Positions 23,176-34,745 of a DNA stretch of 64,000 nucleotides are shown here, one piece after another. The stretch comes from Phialocephala subalpina (lineage: Eukaryota > Ascomycota > Leotiomycetes > Helotiales > Mollisiaceae): contig FJOG01000018.1 in NCBI GenBank assembly GCA_900073065.1, positions 110,184 through 174,183 of the forward strand. The letters run 5' to 3'. Numbering within the stretch: position 1 is the first letter of the stretch; each line of letters starts with the position of its first letter. The notes under the pieces are model-generated. The model had not been told where the DNA came from. It saw nothing but the letters and a program-made list of their open reading frames with translations, and did not search any database. The translations under genes and the position numbers were made by a program.

Positions 23176-26100
23176 ATGGCCAATATCCAGAGAAACGTGA
23201 TCATCCTAGTCGACGAGACAGACTAGGACGATTTCCTGGAATCCACCAAGGCCACTGCTATAAAGGAAGACATCTGGAAATACATAGACCCTGGAGTATC
23301 TACAGAGGAAGTTCCGGTCTTAGACTATAACGAGCCAACTAAGCCAAAACCCTCGGAATTCCATGTCTCGATCTTAGTCCCAGCAGTTAGAGATACAGGA
23401 GCAACTATACGACCTGCCAAATACTCAGATCTTAACGAAAACGAGAAAGAAGCCATGCGTCAAAAAATGGGTGATTATAACTACCAGAAGAAACTCTGGG
23501 ATAACTAACGGCTAACTCTTGGCGGCATGCGAAAGCATATCTATAGTACTATCGACAGAAACAATTAGATATACTGCGAAAACTATAAAGACCCACATGA
23601 GATAATACTTAACTTATAATAAGAGTTTGCCCCTACGAAACAAGCACGAGAACAATAAATTACTACCTCATGGAATCGGCTAGCTATAACCACCAAGAAC
23701 TCAATAGATATAAATATTACCCTTAGGCAGTAGCGTACTATCCACGACAAAGGGAAAAAGATTAAGCACCCTGATATAACTAGTAATCAACCTTACTATA
23801 AATTCTTAAACTCAATTCGAGATATTATACTCGACTTTGCTAGTCTCGAGTTCTCCAAACTACTAGACGAGGATAGACTACCCTCTACTAATTTCAAAAC
23901 GCTCTTTCGCAAATATCATAATTGGAGGCGCTACAACGTAAAACTAGCACGCGGACGACACGATGCTTTTACTATAACTCAAGACTAAGACGATTCTCTT
24001 CAACCGGCAACGCTTAACGGTCGAGACGCCTCAAGGAAACTTATGAGTCCTTGTATTTGCAGAGATTTCCACCGGTACAAAAACTGCCTATATATTATCG
24101 ACGCGAAGTAACCTAGGGGGTAGAAGCCAAATTCGGAGAAACAGAGGCTAATCGAGGAAGCGTGCGAGAACAATCGAAAGATTACTGGGAAGGTTAAATT
24201 TCTTCGCAAACGGAACAATAAAACGGCAAACAACAATAACAACGCTAATAATAGCTCTGGAACAAGTGGGAGCAAGTTACCCCTTCTAGTCGACGCGAAT
24301 CCGGGGAGAAGTTATGCTATTTATAGTGCTAGCACTTCGAGCATAAACATTAACGATTTTCTTGGGACGGAGAAACCTACTGCCGAACTAATAAACACAC
24401 GGTTTTCTGCCAGATTCGACACTAACAGGCTAAGCGAGCCAATTACCACGTCGCTTTTTGCCACTTTTAATATATTCGAAAACATTATAATTCCAGCCGA
24501 TGCGACACTTTAATACTCTCTCTATATGGCATTTCCAATTATATAACGCGATTACGAGCTTAAGAATAGTTTTATCTTAGACTTTAGGTCGACGATTTAT
24601 ATCTACAATAGCTATAAACGATTTAGCGCCTTCCGGCCCGCAGGGATTAACGAAGTGGTTTATGCCGGCAATAAGGAAATAGTTATCTTAAGATATAGCA
24701 TTATTACTATTATCACAAAGTGCCCTGGTTTCCCTCGTGGCAAGCCTATTACGTTTAAGAACGTGGCTTATTATCCTGGTTTCCAGATTAATATTATCTC
24801 TTTATAGCACTTAGTGCGCCAAGGAACCCATTAGGACACGGAGCACCTAGTTCTTAAGGAGAATAAATGCATGATTTGCTATATTCCCTTCCGCTATAGG
24901 CAATATACACTCGAGTATAATCCTTTAGATCACGAATAAGTTATTAACGCTACTCAAAATTCTCATAAACCCCTTAATTAGGCCATGGGCACTACTAAGG
25001 ACTAGTATAAGCGTCTCGGATATCTCTACTACGAAGCAATTAACCACCTCGAAATAAACACCCGCGAAGCCAAGATTATTACAAAACACGATTAAAGTTA
25101 TATCTGCGAGACTTATAAACTCGGAAACGCTAGAGAGATTATTTCTAAACGCCCTTATACTCGCGGCAACTAATCATTTCATACGCTTTGCGTAGACTAA
25201 GTTTATATAACGGAAGGACTTAACGATAAGAGCAAAATAATATATACGCATTATGATTTTTGCTATATACACTTTATTTTTGCGCTACCGGACCTCAAAT
25301 AATCTATTATCGTTACTACTCTCAAACGGCTAATTAAATATATCAAAAGAAGATAGGGATTTACGGTTATAATCATAAAAAAGGACGGATAAACCGGACT
25401 TGAGGAACAATGGATTATATTGATTTAGGATGAAAAAGGGATTAAAATACAAGAGATAGCACTTGATACTTATAACCAGAACGGTCCTGCGGAACGTGCT
25501 GGGGGGGTAATTATTAGCCGGTCGAGAGTTATAAGGATTAGCGCCAGATTACCTACTCACTTATACCCGTATATCACGATGTTAGCTAGCTACCTTTTAA
25601 ACAGATTACTTACGCGATAACTAAACTAGAAAACACCACTCGGTTTCCTCTAATAATACCTAGGAATCAAAAACCCAGAGCTAATTATTGCTTATCTACG
25701 TGCCTACGGTTACAAAGCGTTTCCGCTGAAGAAAAACATCCCAAAACTCGACAAGTTAGAGGCACGTGCTTAGATTAGCTGGTTAGTTAGCTATAAAAGA
25801 ACGAATATCTTCCTTATATAGGTTTTACTCTTACGACGAGTAATTGCTACGCGCGACGTTACGTTCGATGAGTCTTCTTTTTACGACCCAAAGGACGAGA
25901 CTACTCTCACGGAAATCGAGACTTTACAGCTAGTCGAGATCATAGAGCTGATAGATATTCCCGAGGTCGGTTACGATGACTTTATCCCAGAGCCTCTTGG
26001 AGTAAGAGCAAAATACGAACGCTCGATCGACGCTCCCGGTGATATTATCGTTATTAAAGACACCTCTGAAATATAGTAACAGCTCAGAACCCCAGAGCCT

Positions 26101-28134
26101 ACGCCAAAGTCTATACTAAAGCCTACGCAATTTCCGGTTACAACTAATATTCCCGACGTCTTAACATTATAACTATTACTTGTCTTTAGGCTAAATTAAC
26201 TATCACAAGACAATCTTACCGAACGCATATACACTCCAAATGATCTTACTATCGACCCTAGTAACGGTCCATCAAACGACTTAATCTCTACGGAAACATC
26301 GGAATCTCGTGACATAACTTAATTTGTAGCGTTATTTGCCGCACTTACTTACCCGAAGAAACCGACCTATTTAGTCTCAGCAAATCTTCTATAAGAGTAT
26401 ATACAAACAGGGAAACGCGTCCACAAGCAGGTAAAACGTTTCCACTTTATCTAACGACTCTAATACGCGTTAGCTTTCCATGCTACTATTATGCTAATAG
26501 CTAGCTATACATATCGGCGTTTACATAGAACCGAACTCCCTCTAGCGCCAAAGAACGTTTACGATCTCAAACGATACCCTCATCTTACTGGCTTTTAGGC
26601 TGCCATACTATAAGAATACGTTAAATTAATCGAGAAAAGCACGTTCGAGATAATCGATAAAGTAGCATTAGGGCTAGCTAATCTACTACTTATGTGGGTG
26701 CTCATCTATAAGTTTAATACAAACGGATATCTTTTCAAATACAAAGCACGGCTAGTTACTAGGGGAGATCTGCAATAGCATAAACCTAAGGAAACTTACG
26801 CTATAACGCTAGCAGCTCGAGTATTTCGAGTCTTAATGGCAATTACTGCCTACTTCGACTTGGAGATAGAATAATTCGACGCTATTAACGCCTTTAGCTA
26901 AGTACAAATTGACGAGCTAATTTATACTAATTTCCCCGATGGATATAAGGTCTCTGGCAAGAAACTCAAGCTTAATATGGCCCTTTACGGCCTAGTGCGA
27001 TCACCAATTCTGTGGTTTAATAACATCTCCGCTAAGTGCAAAACCTTTGGCCTAAAGCCTATGCCCGAATGCGCTTGCCTTTTCGTTAGCGATAAGCTTA
27101 TAATCTTTTTCTATGTCGACGATATTTGTGTCTTATATTACCAGCGAGATCAACTAGCCTACAAAGAATTTCGATCGAAGCTAATGGCGGCATATGAGAT
27201 AAGAGAGCTAGGGAAGTTGAAGTGGTTCTTAGGCATACGAATCGTGAGAGACAAGATAGCGCGCAAGATCTGGCTCTACTAAGACGCGTATATCGACAAG
27301 ATAGTTAAACGGTTTAAGAAACTATCTACGAAAAAAGCACCCAAAGTTCCCATTGACCCTACGAGAATCTTCGTTCGAAATCAAGAGCAGGCTACTCCTA
27401 CGGAAATCAAGGCCTACCAACAAATCTGCGGCTCCGAGACCTACTCAACTATAATCTCCCGACCAAATACAACATACGCCACTTTACTACTAGTAACGTT
27501 TCATACGAACCCAGCACCTAAACACCAATAAGCTGCCAACGACCTACTAGACTACCTCGAGAATACGAAATACTTAGCTCTTAAGCTCGGGAGTATGCGC
27601 GCGTTTACCCTAACTCTAACGATAAGCTTGGTCGTAAATCTCTGGAGAGCTATAAGCGACGCCTCTCTAGCTGACGACCCTAACACTCGCAAAAGCACTG
27701 GAGGATATATCTTCTAGCTATTCGGTGGTACGATCGATTGGAAAAGCGGTCGGCAGGATACGGTCTCTACGTCTATAACGGAAGCAAAGCTTAAGGCTCT
27801 CGCTCTAGCCTGCACGTGGCTACTATGGTGGCACAGGTTCTTTAGCGCCATTAGCCTAAATCTTCCTAACGACGACGTGATCCACTGCGATAACCTATAG
27901 ACCGTTCGTCTTATGATAAAGGACTCTCTGAAGCTTATCACAAAACTATGACACGTCGATATCCACCAGCACTGGTTGCGCGAGCAGACAGGAAACGGAG
28001 CCATTAACGTCAAATAGATTAGCACTAATGAGATGATCGCAGACGGTCTCATTAAGGCCTTGCCACGCCAAAAGCACGAATCTTTCCTCAAATACTTTAA
28101 TCTTATCGATATTAAGCACTTGATTAACCCTTAA
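23176..28134 (+). pseudogene. Copia gag-pol polyprotein (RIP-like nonsense codons)
   Basis: From ATG 23176 to TAA 28134 is a single frame of 1652 codons with more than 40 internal stops and no evident frameshift. Most are TAG or TAA at positions expected to be Trp or Gln. Order: gag, protease, GAG-pre-integrase and integrase (about 24950-25700), reverse transcriptase (about 26690-27290) and RNase H (about 27640-28090). The reverse transcriptase contains MALYGLVRSPILWF and an intact YVDD at 27112-27123. The RNase H region includes STGGYIF and DWKSGRQDTVSTSITEA. This order (integrase before reverse transcriptase) defines Ty1/Copia. The lack of indels and the excess of transitions indicate RIP-type mutation. 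It cannot produce a working polyprotein. Confidence 0.9.
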
Positions 28135-28503
28135 GAGCTTGTCGTCGACCCCGTTTAAGTAGTTATTATAACTGCCATTACCTCACTATAATGAAGTATA
28201 TTTCCGGGCAATCTAACATTGCCTGTTTCGATCATAATGTCTAGTGCATTCTCGACGCGCTTAACGCGTGTTTCTATCATATTCCGATTTTCATTTACTC
28301 TCGCGTTTTGATATTAAATTACTACTGTTTTCGAGACTACGCGATTTCCTTGATATTCTCTTTAGACATGAACTATATTCGTAACATTATAGTCTTCACT
28401 CTTTTGATCACTTTGCTACTTTCTTACTTGGGCTTTGTTTTTATAGCTCTTAAACACTCTCTTAAGTTTAGAAAGACCAGCAAGCTAGCCTTCCTAGGGG
28501 GTG

Positions 28504-29316
28504 TGTCAGTTAAGGACTCGTAATCTGTGACGATGGTCTCAATGCGATGGGGAAATTGTAGCATATTGGCATAAAGCCGCATCATTAGTTATACATCATC
28601 TCACTAGGCGGTTTGGCCTAAAGCCGATGTTCCAGCGAGAGCACTATATCAAGCAGACATTTCCACTTAGCTAGACAAACAGATTTGACATCAATACCAT
28701 ACATTTTGCCTCCAACCGCTCCGCAACTGATANNNNNNNNNNNNNNNNNNNNNNNNNNNNNNNNNNNNNNNNNNNNNNNNNNNNNNNNNNNNNNNNNNNN
28801 NNNNNNNNNNNNNNNNNNNNNNNNNNNNNNNNNNNNNNNNNNNNNNNNNNNNNNNNNNNNNNNNNNNNNNNNNNNNNNNNNNNNNNNNNNNNNNNNNNNN
28901 NNNNNNNNNNNNNNNNNNNNNNNNNNNNNNNNNNNNNNNNNNNNNNNNNNNNNNNNNNNNNNNNNNNNNNNNNNNNNNNNNNNNNNNNNNNNNNNNNNNN
29001 NNNNNNNNNNNNNNNNNNNNNNNNNNNNNNNNNNNNNNNNNNNNNNNNNNNNNNNNNNNNNNNNNNNNNNNNNNNNNNNNNNNNNNNNNNNNNNNNNNNN
29101 NNNNNNNNNNNNNNNNNNNNNNNNNNNNNNNNNNNNNNNNNNNNNNNNNNNNNNNNNNNNNNNNNNNNNNNNNNNNNNNNNNNNNNNNNNNNNNNNNNNN
29201 NNNNNNNNNNNNNNNNNNNNNNNNNNNNNNNNNNNNNNNNNNNNNNNNNNNNNNNNNNNNNNNNNNNNNNNNNNNNNNNNNNNNNNNNNNNNNNNNNNNN
29301 NNNNNNNNNNNNNNNN
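28504..29316 (+). repeat. 3' LTR of the first Copia element, containing an assembly gap
   Basis: The visible part is 28504-28732; the rest is N up to the target duplication. Relative to the 5' LTR, five of seven changes are TpG to TpA or CpA to TpA in this copy. Confidence 0.8.
28733..29316. other. Assembly gap (N) inside the Copia 3' LTR
   Basis: 584 undetermined bases. It ends exactly where the target duplication resumes, so the missing sequence should be LTR only and the N count may be an estimate. Confidence 1.
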
Positions 29317-29544
29317 TTCTTGGCAAGATCTGTATAACCGGCCACTCTCTGCTCGCGTAGATCTGAGGATAGTTAACAAACCTCATTTTTCTTTTCGAAG
29401 AGACCTCTGACAGGAATGAGGTGATGAAAACTGCTTACTTGAAGGCAAAAATTGGCCCGTTGTGTCCCATTGCTTGAAATTCTCCGCTCTTCTCTGCAAC
29501 CTCGCTTTCTCGACCGGGTCAGCCGACGGTACTAAAGTTCCCAT

Positions 29545-30935
29545 CCTGATATTCTCTTGCCAATTTCCTCAATATCGACAGAATCTCGTAGATAAATGAA
29601 ATAATAAAATCAACAAGGGCGATGTGCCACTGTTGTGTGAGAAGAACAAAGAAAGCGTGGCTGGATGACAACATTTATTATGAAAGCGGCAAGTTCGAAC
29701 AACGAGAACAATGAAATCAATAAAAGTCCGGTCAAGGGAGAAACAAAAACTCGTGAGCTGTCTCATTCATACATATTCATCGCGACCACGGATGCGCGAC
29801 ATGGTGATCTGCAGAAACGACCTCCTCGAGGTCCTAGCTACGCAGTATGCTGGCAGTGCTCTGCCAATATCTGAAAGCATGACCTGATCACTCCCGATCT
29901 ATTCAGAAACCCCAGATATTTGTTCCAAGGCTGTTCCGAACTTGAGTCTGAATCGTACATGAATGTATGTCTTCGATCTGAGTCATGTCCCCAGCAATAT
30001 ACCTACCACGAAGCAAAAACCCAATGAAATCTCTTCTAATGTCTGGCGGCTTTGAAGAAGGCTAGTCATCAAAGATCGAATGCCAATGTACCTCTACAAT
30101 TGAAATATTTGTCGCCAGAGTGGTGAGCCAAAAAAAAAAAAATAGAATTAAAGTCACGTGCCAAAATCGAGGTGGATGTATTTGTCCTTGGAACACTCCC
30201 AAGTCAATGTCCACGTTCATCATAAAGTCACGATCAAGCTCTCATATCCATGCTAATATCTAACACTATTACAAAACCATTAACAAGTAAGGTGCAATCG
30301 ATAATATTCCAAACTTGTAAAGTTGAACATGCTATCAAATCAGAAATCTAAATGTCCCAAAATGTGCGGTACAATGATAGCAGTCTCTCTTAAACACCAT
30401 ATATAAATAATGTCTATTTTGGATTTCTCAAAGAGTATATGACTTTCACGATAGTACATCTCGATATAACTTCCCAAAATCACGCGGGTTAGAGGGCCTT
30501 TGTATTTTCGGGCATTGCGAAGAAGATCTCAAGGTTACTGCATCTGGAAGATACTTTGGCTGTTGAAAATACTCTCGTATTTTTGGACAATGGAAAAGCC
30601 TTCGGAAAACTGATAGAGGATAGTTGGATCATAGGCGATGAACGCGATGAAAAATTAGCTTTCCAAAGTACTGCCCAAAGCTGGGACATTATGATAACTC
30701 TTGAAAATGGAAGTTCCGGAGGGAACATCGGAAGCAGGAATTCCACTTGGTAAAATCAAGTGGAAAGCATTGAGTCATTGCATGGATGTTTCAGGAATGC
30801 ATTGCTACTTTTTGTGGTTCGCTATCTGTACATGTTGATCGACAAAACAACTGCCAAGTCATGAGCCAGTTCTCAATGTCCCGAAGGACAGAGGACAATA
30901 TGGAAATTATGAAAGCTAATCTACAAATTGCCAAA
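29545..30935. other. Gene-free stretch, 1.4 kb
   Basis: Short open frames on both strands (for example around 30489-30753) show no domain or splice structure. A run of 13 A lies near 30130. Nothing supported. Confidence 0.5.
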
Positions 30936-31972
30936 CTACTCCCATCGTCCCTGCATCCGCGCAGTCTTGTATGCGTGATACATGGCACGTCGGGTTGGCT
31001 CATCAGCCTGCCAAGCGGGAAGGAAGCCATAGCAATAGTCCTTAGTTACAGCCCTAGCAAGAACCTCCGACTTAGTCATTGAGCCGAAGTATCGATCCAG
31101 CTCCAAACCATCAATGTTCGACGGCATCCGAACACTTTCAACCTCGATAAGCAGGTTATCATTCTTTGGTGAGCCTCGAGTAAGTCCGTTGAAGTATTTG
31201 ACAACGCTCTCGACGGGAGGAACATCGAAGATGACGGTTCTACCGTTGTTAAACATTGAGATGACAGGGAGGTAGCTGAAACGTGGTCGGACAAGTGTGT
31301 TGACATGGTAGAGCTCAGTCTCTCTGTATTCTCCTGGGAATGTATGGCTGTAGGGGAAGGAGAAGTCGAGGGCTCGACCTTGCTCATAGTGGACCGTGAC
31401 TGTCTTGAACTGTGACCAGTCCATGGCATTAAGTCTGTTTGATCGTTAGTCAGGGAAGTTGAGCAAGGGCCAGGTGATTGACTTACCCGTCACACGTGAG
31501 GTGGGTGCTGTAGAATGGTTGCTGGCCGTCGATTTGACCATCGGTGATCTTAGTCAATCGCAAGTTGAAGATGATGGCATCGTTAACCTGATTGAGGGTC
31601 GAGATGAGTGCCTGATGTGTAGCGCGTTAGCCATTTGTGCTTCTCTACAAGCCTGATGGAAAGAATGAACTCACATCGTGAATCTCGCGTGCTTGACTGG
31701 GAAACATGCCAAGACACTGCTCAGCAGGACCGGCTGAGATGATAGCAGCAATTGGGCCATCGTAATGAGCATCCTTAGCAAGCTGCTTGGCGTTGACAGC
31801 GTCTGTGACGGCGATCTGTGACGGCGAAGACGGCACGGAAGAAACTCCAGAGTTGTGCTTAGCTGTGGGCGTATTAGCAGGCGAAAACAGAACGTATTGA
31901 ATGTGTCTTCTTACCAGCTCGTCGAGGGGTGAAGGCGTTTGCGGAGGCTCGAGAGGGTGTGACAGGCTCCAT
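30936..31972 (-). CDS. Unrecognised conserved-looking protein, 289 aa
   Basis: Minus strand, four exons: 31972-31915, 31862-31675, 31611-31487 and 31434-30936. The three introns (GTAAGA, GTGAGT and GTAAGT donors; CTAAT, CTAAC-type branches) all keep phase. The head is Ser/Pro/Thr-rich (EPVTPSRASANAFTPRRA). A folded part contains AKDAHYDGPIAAIISAGPAEQ, ALISTLNQVNDAIIFNLRL, FDVPPVESVVKYFNGLTRG and a C-terminal helix RRAMYHAYKTARMQGRW. No signal peptide, membrane segment or catalytic motif is visible. An ATG at 32068 lies in a similar Pro/Ser-rich stretch (PATPSRVRVSATPA) but in another frame; the start could lie further upstream through an extra intron. Function unknown. Confidence 0.7.
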
Positions 31973-32313
31973 CAATACAGGCTTTGTGCCAACAGCATTT
32001 CGTCAAGGGTAGCAGGGGTTGCGGAAACTCGGACTCGAGAGGGTGTAGCAGGTTCCTGAGGTCTAGCCATTGTGCCGGTACCGAATAGATTGCTATGAGA
32101 TGAAAGAAAAGAAGATGGGATGATTTGGGGTTCCTCTTCTAAGTATTGGAGAATAATAAGGCGCGCGGTGAAGATGGTTGCGCGATGATGAAAAAGTAAA
32201 CAAAACAATCGGAGGTCGGTTATTTTATTGTCGTAGGCCGGAAAATGGTTGATCGCGAAATTATTGATTGCAGTCGTCCGCAATTTGACTAGGCTTTGCC
32301 GAGAGTGATTGCG

Positions 32314-33518
32314 CTAGCATTGGAAGGCCACACCAGACCTTTCGACCTTATTTATACCTCCTCCAGCGAATCCTGTTCCTTCGGTCTTGATCTCCACCAA
32401 GCCAGGCTTGATCTTGTCTTTCTCCTTGTCATTGCTTGTCTCGCCGCCTCCTGACTTCCCGGCTTTCCTCTCAGTCAGATCGGCCTCGCACACATAGCAG
32501 AGGACCGCATTTTGGTCCACATCCGGCGCGTGAGGATCATGGGCCCTTGTAGGGGTCATGAACTTTGTGACACATCTCTTGCAGAGTACATGTCCACAAG
32601 GCTTGGCAAGCATTGCTTTTGAGGTATTGCTCAACCCTTTCTTGCATGACGGACATATTCGCTGACTTGTGCCTGCAGACGCATCCTTCTCTTCCGTGAA
32701 CGCGACCGTGATTAAGGTATGAAATGAATAAGGGTGAGGCTGGTCTGCAGGCGACGCTGGACATACTGGGGACTGCTTTGTCTTCTTAGAGACAACATGC
32801 AAGGTGTTGTTGGTGTTGGATGATGGCGTGATGGATGGCACCCAGAAGGATGGCAAAGTGGTCTTGGCCGCCTACAGAGGAGGATGTCAGTGCTGGATAT
32901 ACCAGGGAGGGAAGAGCATATACCTTTTCATCATCGATAGCCTTTCTTGCCTTGGTCCTCTCTTCTTGAGCAATGCGCAGCAGTTCGTCTTCGTCAAGCT
33001 CAAACTTTCTCTTCTCTCCTGTCTTTGCCCCAACTATATCCTCTTCAACCACAATTTTGCCGTCTCCTCTTCCTACAATCTTCTGATCTGTTGATTTTGC
33101 GCCTAACTTTGCTTCCAAACCCATCTGGATTCTTTCAAAGTCTTCCACAGCCCTCTTCTTTGCCTCTGCTTCCTCGGCCTCTCTATTCTCTTGTGTTTCT
33201 TTGTCATCCCTCTCCCGTACCTTTTCAAGGCGTTTGATTTCTTTCTTCTGGCTCAATATGTTGCTCAAGGCACACTCCCGGCAAAAGATGTCCCCATGGG
33301 AACAGGACACTGGTGTCCGAGCAGGAAGCAAGCATAGTCGGCAGGAGGCAAATGGCAGGAATGACTCCCTGGATAGACGGGCGCTTGTTGAGTTCCAAGC
33401 CGACTTTGCTAGTGATCTCTCGTGAGACGTAAAGACAGATCTCGAAGTATTTCTCTTGCCTGAAGCGGTTAGCCAAGTTACTGAAGGCAAAGTCCAAGAT
33501 AAACTTACTGTGAGACAT
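32314..33518 (-). CDS. NOSIP-like RING/U-box protein
   Basis: Minus strand, three exons: 33518-33509, 33459-32924 and 32871-32314; 367 aa. Exon 1 is only 10 nt (MSH plus one base). The N-terminus [20 protein letters not shown] and the first zinc-binding half ([26 protein letters not shown]) form the NOSIP-type zinc finger. A charged coiled coil ([17 protein letters not shown]) follows. A second half-RING near residues 248-275 reads [28 protein letters not shown]. Animal NOSIP is a ubiquitin ligase that binds nitric oxide synthase, and its fungal relatives are nuclear proteins linked to the spliceosome. Ubiquitin-ligase activity here is inferred from the fold. Introns 33460-33508 and 32872-32923 preserve phase with typical GTAAGT and GTATAT donors. 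Confidence 0.88.
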
Positions 33519-34691
33519 GATGGTGACCGGCGACAGCTGTTCGTGAGTACACGGTATCATACACTGAAGTGATCAGCTCAGGCAGAGGTGGTCACCTGCT
33601 GATGGTTGTTCCTTTGGGGCACCTTCTTGGCTGCTGCCGCAAGTAATAAACACGTGACGGGAAGTAGGTGTAGCACCCTCCGAGTCCTACGCAGAGTGGC
33701 CTGCGGGAGAAACAGATCTGATGAGGTGTATCCTGTAGGTGTTCATGTCAGCACAGTGAGCCAGGAAAATAGTAGACGATTGCGGAAGTCGGTAAAAGGT
33801 GTCGACCTGGACGTCGTTCTGAATGTAAATGAAAAAAAGGGCTGCGATATGGAACGAAAGACCCAAGACAAGTATATTCGCACACAAGACTTGCGACGAA
33901 AAGTCGCGGAGTTGGAGAATAAGAAGTCTTGTGTTTGGATGGAGTTGTGCTGCAGTGATTTCACGATGCTGAAACCACTGCTTGCATGAAGATGGTAGGC
34001 ATCGTTGTACAAACGATGGACGTCAGTTCATGGAGTCGTCTTGTCGTATGAAGTTGACCATAGAGGAAAGATCAATAAAAGTGACTGACCTTCAGAGGGC
34101 ACGTAGCTTTGGAGTTTGCGTACGTGTCGAAGTGATGTCGAAGGGAGGCTCCTCGATGGAGCAGGAAATTAATGGTGGGTGAAGACGAGCGTCTTGTACT
34201 CCAACCGGAAAGCCTCGTTTGGGAAAACTTTGATGTTGGGGAGCTGGTCAGAAGACTGCTTTCGATGTTTGTGGAGGAGTTATGGTGCTGTGGCGGGTTT
34301 GATTTGTGCTGCTTGATCTGGCAAGGGGAAAGTTAGACCAAGAATCTTAATCAGGTAAGATTAGGGCGGGTTTGCTCGGAAGTTGCTTACTAGAGATCAA
34401 ATCTTCTGAGGTTGCAACCTCGAAAGAAGTCAGATGTTTCCTTTAACAAGAACTGCGCTGTAGTTAGGAAGGTTCTGAAGGAAGAGTCGAGGTCGTTGAA
34501 AATAATATAAGCGGCTCTCCGCTCCGCTAAACGCCAAGACCGGAATCGGCAAAACCTCTTCCCGCCCCCTGCAAACACCACGGTTTTCAAGTAAAGTACG
34601 TCACTGCGAATAGCTTCCTTTTCTCAGCCTTCACACTCTTTCAATTCATGGCTATACCCTCTCTTTTCTGTTCTATGCCTGGCATACGATA
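33519..34691. other. Gene-free stretch, 1.2 kb
   Basis: Lies between the divergent NOSIP-like gene and tafazzin and probably contains both promoters. Open frames at 33606-33989 have no recognisable content. Confidence 0.5.
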
Positions 34692-34745
34692 ATGTGCGAA
34701 GAGGCGCTTCCAAATTCTACGCACCGAAGAATTTCGGGCAGCGCC

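Larger units (their letters stand above)
22746..29316 (+). mobile_element. Ty1/Copia LTR retrotransposon inserted in the metallopeptidase-like gene
   Basis: Direct repeats (LTRs) start TGTCAGTT at 22746 and 28504. They match over the visible 229 bp with seven differences, all transitions. The 3' LTR is cut by an assembly gap (28733-29316). The 5-bp target duplication TTCTT is at 22741-22745 and directly after the gap at 29317-29321. A purine-rich tract (AGGGGGTG) precedes the 3' LTR. The 5' LTR end is not certain; ACA at 23081-23083 would pair with the TGT start. One gag-pol frame fills the interior on the plus strand. Its host gene is on the minus strand. Confidence 0.92.
20140..29544 (-). 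pseudogene. Putative HEXXH zinc metallopeptidase gene, split by a Copia element
   Basis: Minus strand. Exon 1 is 29544-29439. Exon 2 is 29362-29317 continuing at 22740 to about 22374, with the retrotransposon 22746-29316 between. Then about 22324-22236, 22185-21835, 21794-21746, 21697-21584, 21527-20683 and 20626-20140. Without the insertion and one TTCTT duplication the exons keep phase throughout and give about 817 aa. The zinc motif HEFAH (about residues 333-337) is assembled across intron 21698-21745 (HEFA, then HCAW). A likely third ligand is the Glu in DFRELGYSF (366). The intron at 21528-21583 has a GC donor (AAG/GCAAGT). I do not recognise the family; a gluzincin-type peptidase is an inference. 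The donor near 22374 is the weakest splice. Confidence 0.78.

Noticed and set aside
30489..30753. Overlapping frames on both strands around 30.5-30.75 kb
   Set aside because: No splice structure, domain or codon pattern supports either strand.
34692..34745. Upstream in-frame ATG as tafazzin start
   Set aside because: The extra 18 residues carry no recognisable family sequence; ATG 34746 directly precedes the Ser/Pro head and PSLPWRF block. It cannot be fully excluded.
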